From: Hyphococcus sp. | GTDB lineage: Bacteria; Pseudomonadota; Alphaproteobacteria; Caulobacterales; Parvularculaceae | DNA length: 64,000 nt | Direction of reading: 5' to 3' | NCBI GenBank assembly: GCA_021776335.1 | Contig: JAJFGB010000007.1 | Span: 558,001 to 622,000 of the forward strand | Shown: one piece after another, positions 61,951 to 64,000 of the stretch | Layout of the letters: each line of letters starts with the position of its first letter | How positions within the stretch are numbered: position 1 is the first letter of the stretch | Made by a program: the position numbers and the translations under genes | Notes under the pieces: model-generated | The model's database searches: none | Seen by the model: only the letters and a program-made list of their open reading frames with translations | What the model was told of the DNA's origin: nothing

Positions 61951-64000
61951 AATTTGCGCGGCTTGGCATTGGCCTTGCCGCGCTTTTTCTTTTTACCGGC
62001 GCCGGGTTTTTTGAGATGTTTTCCGGATTTTGATTTCGCGCGGGCGCCGCCTGGTTTTTTGCCTTTACGCTTTGGCGAACCGGGCAGGGGATTGCTTAAC
62101 ATGTCAAAACGCAAGCCGCCGGTGAGTGGCGTTGCCTCGGCAAGGCGCACCCGCACCTGCTGGCCAAGGCGATAAACGCCGCCGGTGCTTTCACCGATGA
62201 TTGAGTGCAGCGCTTCTTCAAAGCGATAGCGCTCCCTCCCGATCGTGCGCATGGGGATGAACCCGTCTGCGCCGGTTTCGTCAAGCATGACAAAGAGGCC
62301 GAATTTGGTGACGCCGCGAATGCGCGCATCGAACTCGGCGCCTTCGCGTTCCGCCAGAAAGCCGGCGAGATAGCGATCGGTCGCTTCGCGCTCGGCGGCC
62401 ATGGAGCGTCGCTCAAGGTCGGATATCTGACTGGCGATGTCGGAAAGCGCCTTTGCTTCCTTGTCCGTTTGCCCGCCCTCGCCAAGTTTGCAGGCGCGGA
62501 CAAGCGCGCGATGCACCGTCAGGTCTGCATAGCGCCGGATCGGTGATGTAAAATGCGCATAGCGCGGCAGGTTCAATCCGAAATGGCCAAGATTTTCTGT
62601 GGCATAGACCGCCTGGCGCTGCGAGCGCAGGACAACTTCCGAGACCATTTCCTTTTGGTCGCGTTCACCGGCAATTTTCAAAAGCTGGTTGAAATTGCCT
62701 GGGCGCACGGACCCGCCTTTTGTCAGTGTATAATCCAGCGTGCCAAGATATTCTCTGATCGCTTCAAGCTTTTCCGGATCCGGCTGATCGTGAACCCGAT
62801 ACATGCGCTCCGTTTTTGCGCGTTCCAGCGTTTCTGCTGCGGCGACATTGGCGAGGATCATAAATTCTTCGATGACGCGGTGGGCGTCAAAGCGCTCGCG
62901 CAGGACAATTCTTTCAACATTGCCGTTTTTATTCAAAATGATTTTTCGTTCCGGCAAATCAAGATCCAGCGGTGCGCGTTTCGTGCGTTCGGTCCAGCGT
63001 GCGCGAAATGCAGCGTAAAGATCGGTGATGGCGCGTTTGATCTCGGGGGCAGCAGCAGCGCCTTCACTGATGGCCTGCGCGTCCTCATAGGAGAGCTTTG
63101 CCGCTGAACGCATGATCCCGCGTAAAAAGCGGTGGCTTTTCTTAACGCCGCCAGCGGTTAAGAACATTTCAACTGCAAGACAGGGGCGGTCTTCATCGGC
63201 GCGCAAGGAACACAGATCGTTAGACAAGCGTTCCGGCAACATCGGCACCACGCGGTCCGGCAGATAAGTGGAATTGCCCCGCTTTACCGCTTCGGTATCA
63301 AGCGCGCCGCCGGGGCGCACAAAGAAACTGACATCGGCGATGGCGACGATGACCCGGTATCCGCCCGGATTGTCCGGCGCCGGATCGGGCTCTGCAAAAA
63401 CCGCATCGTCATGATCCTTTGCGTCAGCCGGATCGATCGTAAAGAGCGGCGTGCCGCGTAAATCGGTACGCTCGCCAAGGGCCGGTAATTTTGCGCTATT
63501 GGCCTCATCAATAATGGCGGACGGAAAATCGGTCGGGATCTGATGATTGGCGAGCGCAATCGTCGAATAGGCGCCCTTGTCGTCAATATGGCCGGCGACC
63601 GACCGAACACGGCCACGCTGCGGGCCATAACCGCGTTCATTTTTTGTTTCCACCCAAACAAGATCGCCATTTTTGGCGCCGGCTTCGTCGCCGCGATTGA
63701 TTGTAAAGGTGGTGCGGGTGCGTCGCTCGACAGGTTTGCCAATGCCGCCCTGGGGGGTCTTTTGAAAGACCGCGAGAAAACGATGTGCGCCTTTGCCGAT
63801 CGCCCTGATAATGTCGGCCTCATAGCCGGCGTCGCCGGCGGGTGTCAGCCGCGCCAGAAGCCGGTCGCCAATCCCCGGCGGTGGTTTTTGTTTTGCCGCG
63901 CGATGTGCGGAAAGGCGGATCATTGGCGGTTCGTCATCGCCGCCCCAGCCTGCGGGCATGCATAAAAGATCGCCATCATCATCGACGGACATCACATCGA
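61947..64000 (-). CDS. rnr: ribonuclease R, 5' end outside the window
   Basis: RNase R is a 3'-to-5' exoribonuclease that degrades structured RNA. The frame is open to the right edge, so the start lies outside; an apparent GTG at 63995 is not the true start. About 683 residues are visible. They include cold-shock-like OB segments, the RNB core with the acid cluster DPADAKDHDDAVFAE near 195-209, SMAAEREATDRYLA near 540, an S1 domain (FDARIRGVTKFGLFVML), and a long Lys/Gly/Arg-rich tail typical of RNase R. Roughly 70-90 residues are missing. Confidence 0.94.
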   Translation of the reverse strand, partial: DVMSVDDDGDLLCMPAGWGGDDEPPMIRLSAHRAAKQKPPPGIGDRLLARLTPAGDAGYEADIIRAIGKGAHRFLAVFQKTPQGGIGKPVERRTRTTFTINRGDEAGAKNGDLVWVETKNERGYGPQRGRVRSVAGHIDDKGAYSTIALANHQIPTDFPSAIIDEANSAKLPALGERTDLRGTPLFTIDPADAKDHDDAVFAEPDPAPDNPGGYRVIVAIADVSFFVRPGGALDTEAVKRGNSTYLPDRVVPMLPERLSNDLCSLRADEDRPCLAVEMFLTAGGVKKSHRFLRGIMRSAAKLSYEDAQAISEGAAAAPEIKRAITDLYAAFRARWTERTKRAPLDLDLPERKIILNKNGNVERIVLRERFDAHRVIEEFMILANVAAAETLERAKTERMYRVHDQPDPEKLEAIREYLGTLDYTLTKGGSVRPGNFNQLLKIAGERDQKEMVSEVVLRSQRQAVYATENLGHFGLNLPRYAHFTSPIRRYADLTVHRALVRACKLGEGGQTDKEAKALSDIASQISDLERRSMAAEREATDRYLAGFLAEREGAEFDARIRGVTKFGLFVMLDETGADGFIPMRTIGRERYRFEEALHSIIGESTGGVYRLGQQVRVRLAEATPLTGGLRFDMLSNPLPGSPKRKGKKPGGARAKSKSGKHLKKPGAGKKKKRGKANAKPRKF

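Noticed and set aside
1-64000. Prophage, insertion sequence, CRISPR or tRNA gene
   Set aside because: No integrase, transposase, terminal repeats, regularly spaced repeats or tRNA signatures were seen on either strand.

Overview
The window is chromosomal DNA from an alphaproteobacterium with moderate GC content. The lineage call rests on several families that are largely alphaproteobacterial: a TrcR/DUF1013 regulator, an RcdA/DUF1465 protein, DUF1192, two YdcH/DUF465 proteins, a cysteine-less ribosomal protein L31 and a PEP-CTERM protein. A marine relative of Parvularculales or Hyphomonadales/Caulobacterales is plausible, but that is inference. Both edges cut a gene: an SPFH-like protein on the left and RNase R on the right. 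I see no tRNA, rRNA, CRISPR array, prophage or insertion sequence.

Region 1 (1-12.6 kb) is the least conventional part. A plus-strand block encodes an SPFH/band-7-like protein (partial), a MotA/TolQ/ZorA-like channel protein with a coiled-coil tail and an extra C-terminal membrane segment, a MotB/ZorB-like partner with a degenerate OmpA-like periplasmic domain, a glycine-zipper protein and a coiled-coil lipoprotein. A minus-strand operon facing it encodes a long cytoplasmic coiled-coil protein, a ClpB-like double AAA+ ATPase without the usual N domain, and a one-pass inner-membrane protein with periplasmic cysteines. A nucleoside hydrolase and a LuxR-type regulator lie between the two blocks. 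Together they could form a proton-driven envelope machine with an AAA+ partner. This is my best candidate for an undescribed system.

Region 2 (13-27 kb) is mostly housekeeping: an APH-fold kinase-like protein, purEK with a candidate 6S RNA on the opposite strand, a diguanylate cyclase, ubiX with two small conserved genes, a 59-residue YdcH protein, an SDR that lacks its catalytic Tyr and Lys, trcR, a quinone oxidoreductase, pirin, an exported methyltransferase-like protein, a TetR regulator, a candidate small RNA with a very strong terminator, and trmFO.

Region 3 (26-46.5 kb) holds a TPR-TonB protein, two paralogous multipass membrane proteins, DUF429, rcdA, rpmE, a paraoxonase-like propeller, thrC and an M16 peptidase joined by ATGA overlaps, a B12-binding radical SAM enzyme, a GNAT, a membrane EAL phosphodiesterase, algH/yqgE, a peroxiredoxin, ispH-thrB-rnhA, and a lipoprotein overlapping argS.

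Region 4 (46.5-64 kb) holds a large Oar-like TonB-dependent receptor, a YHS protein, the tightly packed ribD-ribE-ribB-ribH-folE operon behind an FMN riboswitch and attenuator, agmatine deiminase, an M3 lipoprotein peptidase, an exported MsrA, a PEP-CTERM protein, oligopeptidase B and RNase R.
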